From Sphingobacterium puteale (GTDB lineage Bacteria; Bacteroidota; Bacteroidia; Sphingobacteriales; Sphingobacteriaceae), in contig NZ_RBWS01000023.1 of the NCBI RefSeq assembly GCF_003627955.1, positions 1 through 64,000 of the forward strand: a DNA stretch of 64,000 bases, in the 5' to 3' direction. Positions 42,424 through 51,426 of the stretch are shown one piece after another. Each line of letters begins with the position of its first letter. Position 1 is the stretch's first letter. The notes beneath the pieces are model-generated. The model was not told the DNA's origin. It did no database searches and saw only the letters and a program-made list of their open reading frames with translations. The position numbers and the translations under genes are program-made.

Positions 42424-43127
42424 TACTCAAAAAAATTACGCCCGCGTTTCATGCCGTAAAACCGGACAATCCTGTTCTGATGGATTATACCAGCTCGTCC
42501 AACAAAAAGCTTGTATTATTTTTTGCGGGCTGGGGAATGGATGAACAGCCTTTTTTGGGATACGGCAGGCCCGACAGGGACCTGATCATTGCCTATGACT
42601 ACCATTCCCTTGCACTGGACGAAAGCCTGCTCGGGGGATATAAGGAAATCTGGGTTTTTGCCTGGTCTATGGGGGTATGGGCCGCCACACAGGTATTACC
42701 CGAGCTCAAATCCAGAAATTATCCAATCCGCACCTGTACAGCAATCAATGGCACGGCGTTTCCGATCGATGACAAAAAAGGTATTCCCAGCCAAGTATTC
42801 AAAAGTACCCTTGCCACACTGAGCGAACGGACACTGGATAAATTCCGGCTACGTATGTGTGGCTCCAGGAACCTGTTGCAACAATTTCTTGCCAGGGCAC
42901 CCAAGCGTGATATCGAAAGCCTTCGAAAGGAATTGATCGCGATCGAAGAGCAGGTCGGAGCGTCTTCAGATATGGCTTTTCACTGGGCTCAGGCTTACAT
43001 CGGAACGGAAGACCGAATTTTTAGCCCAGAAAATCAGCAACGCGCCTGGAATCATACTCCACATAGATTTTTCGATGCTGGCCATTATCCCCCGAAAATA
43101 GTTCAAGCGCTTTTGCAGCAGGTTTAA
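42420..43127 (+). CDS. bioG: pimeloyl-ACP methyl ester esterase BioG (DUF452)
   Basis: The 235-residue alpha/beta hydrolase begins its fold with KLVLFFAGWGMDEQPF, typical of DUF452/BioG. The nucleophile Ser83 sits in WVFAWSMGVWAA and His222 in DAGHYPPK; an Asp before the C-terminal strand would complete the triad. BioG removes the methyl group from pimeloyl-ACP methyl ester and ends chain growth started by BioC, replacing E. coli BioH. The gene overlaps bioF by four bases and is followed by bioC, the usual BioC-BioG pairing; in some bacteria the two are fused. Confidence 0.9.
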   Translation: MILKKITPAFHAVKPDNPVLMDYTSSSNKKLVLFFAGWGMDEQPFLGYGRPDRDLIIAYDYHSLALDESLLGGYKEIWVFAWSMGVWAATQVLPELKSRNYPIRTCTAINGTAFPIDDKKGIPSQVFKSTLATLSERTLDKFRLRMCGSRNLLQQFLARAPKRDIESLRKELIAIEEQVGASSDMAFHWAQAYIGTEDRIFSPENQQRAWNHTPHRFFDAGHYPPKIVQALLQQV

Positions 43128-43144
43128 AATAGCTATAGTTTAAA

Positions 43145-43975
43145 ATGAAAATAATGATCGACAAACAGCGGGTTAGATCCCGCTTTTCCAAAGCCGCACC
43201 AAGTTATCATTCAACAGCTGTGATCCAAGGTCAAATTGCCGAAAAAATGATCACGCTGTTGCAGGAATTTATTCCAATGAAACCAGACCGTGTATTGGAA
43301 ATAGGTTGCGGAACCGGCCTTTTCTCCAGCCTATTGCTCCAACATTTTTTACCAAAGCATGTCTTCTTCAATGACATTAGTCCAGAAATGATAACCCGGG
43401 TAACAGATATGGTTAAGCCACCAGAGGAGTGTCCAGTCCGGAGTTTACTGCAGGCCCCCTTGCAGTTCCCCCCTTCAAGCCAATACAGTTTTATCTGTGA
43501 TGACGCCGAAAGCTGCACCTTCCCCGAACAATTGAATGTGATTGCCTCCTGTTCTACCATCCAATGGTTTGAACGCCGCGACTCTTTCTTTGCACGCTGT
43601 CATTCTGCCCTCCTTGCAGATGGTATTCTTGCTTTTAGCACCTTTGGCGAGGAAAATATGCACGAGATGACTGCAACAATACAGGTCGGTCTCAGCTATG
43701 GTTCGAAATCAGAACTTGTAGCAGAACTAGTCGACTTGGGTTATGAAATTCTGCTCGCCGAGGAAGAACGGATCAGACTCTATGTTGACAACCCTTTACA
43801 GGTACTTGACCACCTAAGACAAACCGGAGTAACAGGCATAACAAGCCACCGCTGGACAAAAGGCAAACTGCAAGCTTATTGTAATGCCTATACAGCACGC
43901 TATACGATAGGAAGGCAGGTTACACTGACCTACCATCCCATCTATATTATTGCAAAAAAAAGAAGGGATCGCTAA
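43145..43975 (+). CDS. bioC: malonyl-ACP O-methyltransferase BioC
   Basis: The 276-residue SAM-dependent methyltransferase has motif I VLEIGCGTGLFS (about 50-61) after the BioC-typical N-terminus VRSRFSKAAPSYHSTAVIQG, then FFNDISPEMI and SCSTIQWFERRDSFF, close to the BioC pattern NxxxQW. It methylates malonyl-ACP to start pimelate synthesis. The start at 43145 gives two close in-frame ATGs (43145 and 43154); the second gives MIDKQRVRSR and may be the real one. It follows bioG by 17 bases and precedes bioD after a 119-base structured gap. Confidence 0.92.
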   Translation: MKIMIDKQRVRSRFSKAAPSYHSTAVIQGQIAEKMITLLQEFIPMKPDRVLEIGCGTGLFSSLLLQHFLPKHVFFNDISPEMITRVTDMVKPPEECPVRSLLQAPLQFPPSSQYSFICDDAESCTFPEQLNVIASCSTIQWFERRDSFFARCHSALLADGILAFSTFGEENMHEMTATIQVGLSYGSKSELVAELVDLGYEILLAEEERIRLYVDNPLQVLDHLRQTGVTGITSHRWTKGKLQAYCNAYTARYTIGRQVTLTYHPIYIIAKKRRDR

Positions 43976-44044
43976 ACAGAAAAAATGCATGTATGCATAT
44001 CGGCTGATCGAAAGTAAAATCTATCGAAAGACAAAAAACTAGCA

Positions 44045-44071
44045 GCTAATCAATACAAGTAATTGATTAGC
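44045..44071. promoter_or_regulatory. perfect palindrome between bioC and bioD
   Basis: GCTAATCAAT (44045-44054) is the perfect inverse of ATTGATTAGC (44062-44071) with a 7-base centre, 24 bases before the bioD start. No T-run follows. ATGCAT-gt-ATGCAT (43985-43998) and two ATCGAAAG copies (44007 and 44023) lie in the same gap. The site could be an operator or an mRNA hairpin that lowers bioD expression. Confidence 0.45.
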
Positions 44072-44094
44072 AACAGCGATATACTAGAAATTGA

Positions 44095-44742
44095 ATGATA
44101 AAAAAAGAAATGAACAACAACATTTATTTTGTCTCTGGCATAGATACAGGGATCGGAAAAAGTTATGCGACCGGCTTTATCGCAAAACAATGGAATGCAG
44201 CTGGTCTGCGCACAATAACCCAGAAACTGGTACAGACAGGAAATACATCAATTTCAGAAGATATTATCCTACACCGAGAACTTATGGGAATCGCTTTTAC
44301 GCAGGAGGACATGCAAAAAATAACCATGCCTGAAATTTTCAGTTACCCGGCCTCCCCTCATCTGGCGGCACGTATAGATAAACGGGAAATTAATTTTGAA
44401 AAAATGAGGCAGGCAACAATCCAATTAAGCCAACGTTATGACGCTGTACTGATTGAAGGCGCCGGAGGCTTAATGGTGCCGCTCACGGAGAATTACCTGA
44501 TTATAGATTATATCAAGGAAATGGACTACCCTTTGCTTTTTGTAACGTCCGGAAAATTGGGCAGCATCAACCATACCCTGCTTAGCCTGGAGGCGGTTGC
44601 CAGACGTAGGATTCAACTGCACACAGTGATTTACAATACATTCCCTGTACCCGAAGACAATACCATTAGCGCAGATACGCAGCGCTATCTGCGGACATAT
44701 ATTCAGACCCGGTTTCCGGAAACCGCCTTTATTGTCATATAA
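44095..44742 (+). CDS. bioD: dethiobiotin synthetase BioD
   Basis: The 215-residue P-loop enzyme has the BioD-type loop VSGIDTGIGKSYATGF (Lys22), IEGAGGLMVPL (the conserved EGAGG motif) and LFVTSGKLGSINHTLLSLEA. It closes the ureido ring of dethiobiotin from diaminononanoate, CO2 and ATP. The usual GTDT loop reads GIDT here, which is seen in related sequences. The start at 44095 gives MIKKEMNN; a second ATG at 44110 gives MNNNIYFV. It is the last gene of the bio cluster and may have its own control because of the palindromic gap upstream. Confidence 0.93.
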   Translation: MIKKEMNNNIYFVSGIDTGIGKSYATGFIAKQWNAAGLRTITQKLVQTGNTSISEDIILHRELMGIAFTQEDMQKITMPEIFSYPASPHLAARIDKREINFEKMRQATIQLSQRYDAVLIEGAGGLMVPLTENYLIIDYIKEMDYPLLFVTSGKLGSINHTLLSLEAVARRRIQLHTVIYNTFPVPEDNTISADTQRYLRTYIQTRFPETAFIVI

Positions 44743-44944
44743 CAGTTGATCACTTTATAATGTAGTATGGCGGTCCGCAGACCCAATTTTACCGTTATAT
44801 GCCACAGCTTTAACGTAAGTCACGGGACTTCACATAGGGGTATAGTCATAATTAGCCAATGCCTAATTAACCACCCAAAAGATCTCGCAGCGAAATTCAG
44901 TTCTGCTGCAGCAATCTTATCCCGTCCATGCTGACGAAAAAAAA

Positions 44945-47458
44945 CTAGGCCAATAAAGGATCTGTGGTGGTTTCCGCGCCAGTCTCCAATCGCCCGGCAA
45001 GCTGTAATCCGAAATTTGCACCACCCAGCCCCATAATGGTAAAATCATACCAATTGCCCTGTTCGGCAACATCCACAATCAGGGCCAGCTCTTTACCAGC
45101 TTCGATTTCTTTTGTTGATCTATAGGTCTGATAATGCAAACTTTTGACTTCCACCTGAACGGCCTTTACGTCGAGGTTCTTCAAAGTCAACAGCAGCTTC
45201 CCGCTTGGCGTTCTGGTCAGTGATTTAAATTCCGGCGACACCGTAGCTACGAGCGCCGGCGCATCTTTATGCCCGGCAAACCTCCGGTAAAAGCCATTTG
45301 GTCCATGCAGATCAAAGGCATATTCTCCGCCTTCAAACTTATTAAGATCCCATTGATAGCTGAGTCGATCTCCCGCCTTAACCGCAAAATTCCAGTTTCG
45401 ATAGGTTTCGGTTTGTCCCGCCGCATCGGTATAGGCAAGCGGACTATACACATTGAAAGGCACCCCACTGGTCCTTTGACCAAAGAGGGTGGTATCCACC
45501 AGCATCGTCATATGAAATATACCGTTCTGCACATAACCAAAGACATCATGGCCATAAGGCAAACCAGGAGATTTACGAATTCCCTTTTCCTGTATACGAT
45601 TGAATTGTGGCGTCCATACCTGCTGTTTAGCCCGGTTCAGATCTGTGATCTCCGCAAATCCGCCAGGGTCTTTCTTGAACTGTGCATTGTAGATAGTTTC
45701 TATATATTGGTTCCGCTCCAGAAAAGGAAGCTGTTCCTGTCTTTGGACAAATGGCGTAAAAGCCGATGTCAGGTCACCACAGATTGTTCTTCGCCAGGCA
45801 CTGATATGATCTAGGCGGATATTCTTGTTGTATTTTTGATTAAAGAAGTATTCTAAAAACTGTAAGGTAGACGTATGGTCGAATACCTGTGAACAGACTT
45901 TTCCGCCACGCGACCAAGGTGATGCAATATACATCGGCACACGAAAGCCTAATCCGACGGCCCCTTCCCGGGCCTGTTTCTTCGGAATCCCCTGTTTGAG
46001 TTCATTGTCCAGCCGCACCATTTCAACCTCGCTGTCTATCCCCGCTGAACAGGCTCCGGTATCCTTTTTCATCAGATCTGGAACCAGGAAAGGTTTCACA
46101 TGGTCGTAATACCCATCATTCTCATCGTAAGTAATGATAAAAATAGTCTTCTTCCAGACTTCGGGATTTTTGGTCAGGATGTCCAAGACTTCCGAGACGT
46201 ACCAAGCACCATACCAAGGTGCGCTGGGATGATCGGAAAAGTTTTTTGGACCGGCCAGCCAAGATACCGCAGGCAATTTTCCGCCATCGACATCTTTTCG
46301 GAACTGATCGAGCACGTCACCTTTGGGTACTTCGACCGTCCGTTTTTTGCCTTGGTCTTTAAACTGCAGAGCCTCAAGCTTACGATAATTATCGTCCCCT
46401 TTATTTATGGTAAATGCGCGCTGATGCAGCGATTTGGTAAAATCAGAAAGCTTATTATACTGATCTGCGTTGAATTCCTTCAGTTCGGCTTCGGCCCGTC
46501 CCAGTGCTTCGCTTTTCTTACGGATATCAGCACGGATTTTCTTTGCATTTTCCTCCGATTCGGGAGACCGCTCTTCGAGCCCCGAAATCTGCCCCGGCAG
46601 ATCGCGCACCTGCGCCACAAGATTGCTGACATAAGTATCTTTGAACTTCACTTGATAGGCCTGAAAAAATTCCAGCAGATTACAGCCGAAGTTGGACAAC
46701 CAGGCGCGTTCTTCACCCGATAAGCCTCCGCCACAGCTTGTTTCATTCTGATAAAAGCGCCAATCGATGCCATTCTTTTCCAACAGTTCCGGAAAGGTTT
46801 GCCAGGTCATTTTGCCATACCCAAAATCATCGTTGCGAATATTGACCTTTTGCAGACCGTCCTTCATTTCGGTGATCTTTCCTGTCCAAAAGAACGAACG
46901 GTTGGGGGTTGTACTGGTCATGCCCGAACAGAAATTTTGATCGCATACGGTAAAAGCGTCCGCCAGTGCATAATGAAAAGGTAAGTCTTCGCGGTTAAAA
47001 TACCCCAATGTCAGCGGCATGGCGGCATATTGCTTATTTCCGGATTGCTTTGCCGTCAACCATTGGTCATATTTCCCCTGATTAAAGGCATCAACCTGAC
47101 TTGCCCTGCTGTGTGGAAGGGAGCCCATCCAGGTCACCTTGCTGTCTTTGAGATTTAAGCGGAAAGGAGCAAATACCCTACCCGATTTGTCCGTCTGATA
47201 CCAGGCTGGCAGACCATTGGGCAGGCGTACGGCACGTGGATCGTTAAAGCCACGTACACCGGATAAGCTTCCCAAGGTATGATCAAAAGAACGGTTTTCC
47301 TGCATCAGGATCACAATATGCTCCGCATCCAGAAAACTGCTCCCCGCCACGGGATCTATCGCAAAGGCTTTTTGAATGGATGCCGGCATAAAGCTAGCAA
47401 TACCAGCGGCTCCTGAAAATAACAAGGTCTTTCGAAGAAACTCTCTTCTGCTTTCCAT
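44945..47458 (-). CDS. Tat-exported phosphocholine-specific phospholipase C
   Basis: The 837-residue protein has a twin-arginine signal (ESRREFLRKTLLFSGAAGIA) and the phosphoesterase-family metal motif HIVILMQENRSFDHTLGSLS with GVRGFNDPR. Further conserved blocks are FTVCDQNFCSGMTSTTPNRS, FIITYDENDGYYDHV and VGLGFRVPMYIASPWSRGG, ending in two beta-domains (PFNVYSPLAYTD, DFTIMG-like) typical of PlcN/PlcH-type enzymes. It would hydrolyse phosphatidylcholine or related head groups outside the cytoplasm, releasing phosphocholine. Only the phospholipase is present, without a chaperone gene. It is divergent from a two-component system that may control it. Confidence 0.88.
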   Translation of the reverse strand: MESRREFLRKTLLFSGAAGIASFMPASIQKAFAIDPVAGSSFLDAEHIVILMQENRSFDHTLGSLSGVRGFNDPRAVRLPNGLPAWYQTDKSGRVFAPFRLNLKDSKVTWMGSLPHSRASQVDAFNQGKYDQWLTAKQSGNKQYAAMPLTLGYFNREDLPFHYALADAFTVCDQNFCSGMTSTTPNRSFFWTGKITEMKDGLQKVNIRNDDFGYGKMTWQTFPELLEKNGIDWRFYQNETSCGGGLSGEERAWLSNFGCNLLEFFQAYQVKFKDTYVSNLVAQVRDLPGQISGLEERSPESEENAKKIRADIRKKSEALGRAEAELKEFNADQYNKLSDFTKSLHQRAFTINKGDDNYRKLEALQFKDQGKKRTVEVPKGDVLDQFRKDVDGGKLPAVSWLAGPKNFSDHPSAPWYGAWYVSEVLDILTKNPEVWKKTIFIITYDENDGYYDHVKPFLVPDLMKKDTGACSAGIDSEVEMVRLDNELKQGIPKKQAREGAVGLGFRVPMYIASPWSRGGKVCSQVFDHTSTLQFLEYFFNQKYNKNIRLDHISAWRRTICGDLTSAFTPFVQRQEQLPFLERNQYIETIYNAQFKKDPGGFAEITDLNRAKQQVWTPQFNRIQEKGIRKSPGLPYGHDVFGYVQNGIFHMTMLVDTTLFGQRTSGVPFNVYSPLAYTDAAGQTETYRNWNFAVKAGDRLSYQWDLNKFEGGEYAFDLHGPNGFYRRFAGHKDAPALVATVSPEFKSLTRTPSGKLLLTLKNLDVKAVQVEVKSLHYQTYRSTKEIEAGKELALIVDVAEQGNWYDFTIMGLGGANFGLQLAGRLETGAETTTDPLLA

Positions 47459-47630
47459 AATGTTTATCTATAGTTTCGATTTGAATTTACTTATATTTCT
47501 TTTTGTTTCATATTTCTTCGTGTAAATCTTACGTTACTAAATGATATTACCAGAAGGGCGCTATCCCAAAGTTACTTTTGATGCGGTTGGCAAAATTTGT
47601 TTATTTTTACGAAACGACAATGCATACATT

Positions 47631-48317
47631 ATGGTGGACATTTTGCTACTCGAAGATGACAGGGTTCTTTCGACTGAAATCAAATCCTTTTTATTGAGTC
47701 AGGGCTTTACCTGTGATCTGGCTTTTGACGGCATTGAGTTTCTGGCACAGACACATCAAAAAAAATATGATTTTTACCTGTTGGACATCAATGTCCCAAA
47801 GATCAATGGTCTTGAAATCTGTAAGAAGATAAGAAGCCATGATGCGCTGACCCCGATCATCATTCTTTCGGCCTATGATGATATCGGCGACAAAAAGGAA
47901 GCATTTCTGCGTGCCGCAGACGATTATCTGGTCAAACCCTTTGTGCTGGATGAGCTGTTGATGCGCATCAACTCACTCCTGCGCCGGCAGCAGTATAAGG
48001 AAAGCGACAGCTTAAAAACTTTGATTATTGATGATCTTGTTATCTATCCCGAAGAAGCCCGCGTCCTCCGGGCCAATGAGGAAATCAGCCTGACACAGAA
48101 AGAATTTCAGTTACTGCTGATCCTGGCTCAGGCCAATGGGCGCACCTTGTCAAAGCAGTATATCTCAGAAGAAGTATGGAAAAATCAATTTCTGACAACA
48201 CAAAACACCATCGAAGTCTACATTAATTTTTTACGTAAAAAAATAGACAGGAATTTTGAAAAAAAGCTTATCCACACCCGCCCCGGATTTGGTTATTACC
48301 TTGCAGCCGACAAATGA
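47631..48317 (+). CDS. OmpR-family response regulator
   Basis: The protein has 228 residues from the ATG at 47631 (MVDILLLEDD); the frame stays open to 47541, but the extra 30 residues are not part of the receiver fold. The receiver has the acidic pocket LEDD (8-10), phosphoacceptor Asp52 (YLLDINVPKI) and Lys in YLVKPF. The C-terminal winged helix (LTQKEFQLLLILAQANGRTL, then TIEVYINFLRKKIDR and TRPGFGYYL) is OmpR/PhoB type. It overlaps the histidine kinase gene by four bases and is divergent from the phospholipase C gene. Confidence 0.92.
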   Translation: MVDILLLEDDRVLSTEIKSFLLSQGFTCDLAFDGIEFLAQTHQKKYDFYLLDINVPKINGLEICKKIRSHDALTPIIILSAYDDIGDKKEAFLRAADDYLVKPFVLDELLMRINSLLRRQQYKESDSLKTLIIDDLVIYPEEARVLRANEEISLTQKEFQLLLILAQANGRTLSKQYISEEVWKNQFLTTQNTIEVYINFLRKKIDRNFEKKLIHTRPGFGYYLAADK

Positions 48318-49717
48318 CTTTAAAAAAGAAAATAGCGATCGGTTTTAGCATTGTCTTCTCCATTTTATTTGGAATTGCAATGCTTATTATCTATTACGCC
48401 AGCGTCGATTTCAGGAATGATCAATTCCGTCAGCGCCTGGTAGATAAGCTGGACTATATTTCACATTACATTGCCAACACCCCTTCCTTTGACCGCGAAT
48501 CTTATAAAATCTACTTTCAGGATATTGAAGATGGACTTTTTTATGAGGACGTCATTATCCTGGACAAGAATAAAAAACTTATTTTCAGCACGGTAAAAGA
48601 TAAAACCATTACCTGGGATCAGCGCATTATCAACCGACTGGAAAATGAAAAACGCATCTTCTATAAACAGGATCAATATGAAATATTGGGCAAATATTAT
48701 CTGATTAACAAACAGGCCTACTATCTTTTGGTAAAGGCCCAGGATTATTCGGGCAACGAAAAATTAGACCACCTGGCCATCGTACTAACCATCTTATTTT
48801 TACTGAGTGCCCTGCTGATCTGGTTTTTTAGTTACAACCTTATTCTGCATTTATTAAGTCCTTTAGACAGGCTAAAAAAAGACATCACGCAGATCAATGC
48901 CAGTAAGCTGACAAATCCGGTTAACTACACCGGAAATACGGACGAGATCGCGGTATTGACCCAGGCATTCAACACCATGTTGAAGCGGCTGTCCAATGCA
49001 TTTGAATCCCAAAAAGAATTCAACTCCAGTGCCTCCCATGAGCTACGGACACCGCTGGCCAGAATGTCATTTCAACTGGAGAACCTCCGCCATCAGCATC
49101 AGCTTGATAAAGACATCAGCCATGTACTTGAAAATATCTCAAAGGAGACACAGCATCTTTCGGAAGTAACAAACTCCTTGATGATGCTTTCAAAATTTGA
49201 TTCGGCAACACTACAGACTACTTATCAGGAGGAACGCATCGATGAGATTATTTTTATCGCATACGAAAAGGTAGTAAAAATCTTTCCCGACCTGCAGCTC
49301 GACTTTTCTATAAAGGGCGTCGACGACCCCACACTGAGTCTTTTTTGCTCCGCCCAATTAATTGAAATAGCGTTTGTCAATCTTTTCAAAAATGCAGCAC
49401 TCTATTCTTTTCATCCCGAGGTGACTGTTGTTATCCATGAGTCCTCGGACCAGCTAAAAGTAGTGGTCAGCAGTCACGGTGCCCCCCTCAGCACGAATGA
49501 TCAAAAGCGTATTTTTGAGGCCTTCAGCCGAGGGGAAAATGCTTCGGAAATCACTGGATCGGGCTTGGGTCTAAGGATTGTCAAACGCATTGTAGATTCG
49601 CACCAGGCAAGCGTCGAATACAAAGCCGATACGACGCATTCCGCACATACATTCGTGCTCACGTTCCTTAAATCAGCAGATGAAGACCGTCCGCCCTATC
49701 CCCTTTCCGATAGGTAG
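48314..49717 (+). CDS. sensor histidine kinase
   Basis: The 467-residue membrane kinase has two helices (about 7-30 and 155-177) around a roughly 125-residue periplasmic sensor, a HAMP domain (LLSPLDRLKKDITQINASKL), a dimerisation domain with His242 in SSASHELRTPLARM and an ATPase domain with N-box LFKNAALYS and G-box GSGLGLRIVKRI. It phosphorylates the response regulator encoded four bases upstream. The sensor domain has no family I recognise. Phospholipid or phosphate-related cues are possible because of the divergent phospholipase gene. Confidence 0.92.
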   Translation: MTLKKKIAIGFSIVFSILFGIAMLIIYYASVDFRNDQFRQRLVDKLDYISHYIANTPSFDRESYKIYFQDIEDGLFYEDVIILDKNKKLIFSTVKDKTITWDQRIINRLENEKRIFYKQDQYEILGKYYLINKQAYYLLVKAQDYSGNEKLDHLAIVLTILFLLSALLIWFFSYNLILHLLSPLDRLKKDITQINASKLTNPVNYTGNTDEIAVLTQAFNTMLKRLSNAFESQKEFNSSASHELRTPLARMSFQLENLRHQHQLDKDISHVLENISKETQHLSEVTNSLMMLSKFDSATLQTTYQEERIDEIIFIAYEKVVKIFPDLQLDFSIKGVDDPTLSLFCSAQLIEIAFVNLFKNAALYSFHPEVTVVIHESSDQLKVVVSSHGAPLSTNDQKRIFEAFSRGENASEITGSGLGLRIVKRIVDSHQASVEYKADTTHSAHTFVLTFLKSADEDRPPYPLSDR

Positions 49718-50092
49718 CCGCCATCAGATCTGCTATACTATTTTCTGATCAACGGATACAGGGGAGCCTGTCGTCCGGCGGTTAATTTTAAGTTTTTTTT
49801 AAGTATTTATTAAGGAGCTTTTAATCTATATCCTTTTTCTTTGCGCCAAAGATCTGATCAGGATAACAACGAAAGCCTTGTTATTTTTTAATGTAGTTAA
49901 TTCAGACCCTTTGCGGTCTTCAATACTGCCTACGTCATGAGGTACCTGGCTGTACTTTTTTCGAGATACATGCTGATGTAACATTTGTATCTATTCGGGC
50001 CACAAAGTTTCAAAAACAATAAAAAGCCCTTAAGTTTACAACAAATTATCTTCCGGGGGCTATCTGATGTCCCCGGAGCAACAAACAACTAT
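49718..50092. other. long spacer or leader before the TauE/SafE gene
   Basis: No gene is seen in these 375 bases. Besides the terminator at 49863-49889, a GC-rich hairpin, TCCGGGG (50052-50058) with CCCCGGA (50071-50077), lies 15 bases before the ATG. A TTG-initiated frame from 49985 reads through, but its 36 extra residues do not suit a membrane protein N-terminus. A regulatory leader is possible; no known riboswitch was recognised. Confidence 0.45.
49863..49889 (+). terminator. AT-rich terminator after the histidine kinase gene
   Basis: ATAACAA (49863-49869) pairs with TTGTTAT (49878-49884) around CGAAAGCC and is followed by T bases to 49889. It lies about 150 bases after the kinase stop. 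It could also act as an attenuator in a long leader of the TauE gene. Confidence 0.55.
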
Positions 50093-50926
50093 ATGACTAT
50101 TCTCACCTTTACACTCATCCTCCTTTTGGGTGCATTTGTAGCAGGACTCTTAGGTTCGCTGACAGGATTGGGGGGAGGGGTCGTCGTCATTCCATTGCTG
50201 ACCCTCCTGTTCCACGTTGACATCCGTTACGCCATTGGGGCAGCACTACTGGCCTCAATAGCAACTTCTTCGGGTGCAGCCACCGCCTACGTCAAAGAAG
50301 GAATCACCAATATTCGGCTCGGGATGTTCCTGGAAATCGCAACCACAATTGGCGCTGTCATCGGTGCTGTTATCGCGATATACATGCCCACCAATACCAT
50401 TGCGATTATCTTTGGTGTGGTATTGATCTTTTCGGCTGCAATGACGGTGCGCAAGAAAAATGAACATGCACTATCCGGTGGTTCGGCTTTGGCCGAAAAG
50501 TTAAAACTGAACAGTACCTACCCCTCGGAAGGTAAGCTTGTTCCCTATAAACTGACCAATGTCGTCGGCGGCTTTTCATTGATGGGCGTTGCCGGGGTAC
50601 TCTCGGGACTACTGGGCATTGGTTCAGGCTCCCTTAAAGTACTCGCCATGGACAGCATGATGAAAATTCCGTTTAAAGTAAGTACAACAACAAGTAATTT
50701 CATGATCGGCGTTACTGCCGCGGCTTCGGCTGTGGTTTACCTACAACGGGGCTATATGGACCCGGGCATCGCCTTTCCCGTGATCTTGGGTGTACTTTGT
50801 GGCGCTATTACAGGGTCAAAGCTTTTGAAACGAATGAACCCCAAGACCTTGCGCATTATTTTCGCTGTAGCCATCACATTGGTCGCACTCGAAATGATTT
50901 TCAATGGATTTCAACAAAAATTTTAA
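50093..50926 (+). CDS. TauE/SafE family sulfite exporter-like permease
   Basis: From the ATG at 50093 the protein has 277 residues and about eight membrane helices in two repeats. The family motifs are FVAGLLGSLTGLGGGVVVIP near the start and GVLSGLLGIGSGSLKVLAMD in the second half, the two G-rich turns of TauE/SafE proteins. Members export sulfite, sulfonates or organosulfur anions. The next gene encodes a DUF1634 membrane protein, a constant companion of this permease type, so the two are probably subunits or act together. The substrate cannot be told from the sequence. Confidence 0.88.
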   Translation: MTILTFTLILLLGAFVAGLLGSLTGLGGGVVVIPLLTLLFHVDIRYAIGAALLASIATSSGAATAYVKEGITNIRLGMFLEIATTIGAVIGAVIAIYMPTNTIAIIFGVVLIFSAAMTVRKKNEHALSGGSALAEKLKLNSTYPSEGKLVPYKLTNVVGGFSLMGVAGVLSGLLGIGSGSLKVLAMDSMMKIPFKVSTTTSNFMIGVTAAASAVVYLQRGYMDPGIAFPVILGVLCGAITGSKLLKRMNPKTLRIIFAVAITLVALEMIFNGFQQKF

Positions 50927-51004
50927 GCGGACAAGTCTTTAACGATTAACAATACGTTTCGTTCATGCCGTTGGCAATAAACATGAAAAAATAATTATTT
51001 GCAG

Positions 51005-51406
51005 ATGAAACAGGTATTTTCAAAAAATTATTGGGGTGATAAGGATATCTCACTTTTGGTGGGGCAAATTTTACGCATAGGCGTTATCCTGGCCTCCTCT
51101 ATACTGGCGATCGGTGGTATCTGGTATCTGGTAGTCCATGGACAGGATTCAGTACCCAACTACAGAGATTTTATCGGTGAGGGAAAATCCAATACCACCA
51201 TCCATGGGATTATCATTGGGGTATTCAACAAAAATATTCCCCAAATTATACAACTTGGGGTTTTGCTCTTGATCTGTACACCTATTGTGCGGGTAATCGG
51301 TTCCCTCTTCGGTTTTATTATTGAAAAAGATAAGCTCTATATCATCATTACATTGGTTGTATTGACCGTTATTGTCGGCAGTATATTGAGCGGAGTCAAG
51401 GGATAA
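51005..51406 (+). CDS. DUF1634 membrane protein, TauE/SafE partner
   Basis: The 133-residue protein has three membrane helices (about 18-42, 72-95 and 108-130) and the DUF1634 features LVGQILRIGVILASSILAIG, GIIIGVFNKNIPQIIQLGVL and CTPIVRVIGSLFGF. The ATG at 51005 follows the permease stop by 78 bases. A TTG six bases earlier is possible but not needed. DUF1634 proteins occur almost always beside TauE/SafE permeases, so a structural or regulatory role in the same transport is likely. It faces the GNAT gene with only 20 bases between stops. Confidence 0.85.
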   Translation: MKQVFSKNYWGDKDISLLVGQILRIGVILASSILAIGGIWYLVVHGQDSVPNYRDFIGEGKSNTTIHGIIIGVFNKNIPQIIQLGVLLLICTPIVRVIGSLFGFIIEKDKLYIIITLVVLTVIVGSILSGVKG

Positions 51407-51426
51407 TTCAGCTAAGCAACAGCTGT

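Noticed and set aside
45269..45814. 181-residue frame opposite the phospholipase C gene
   Set aside because: It is antisense to conserved coding sequence and lacks features; the same applies to 46100-46723.
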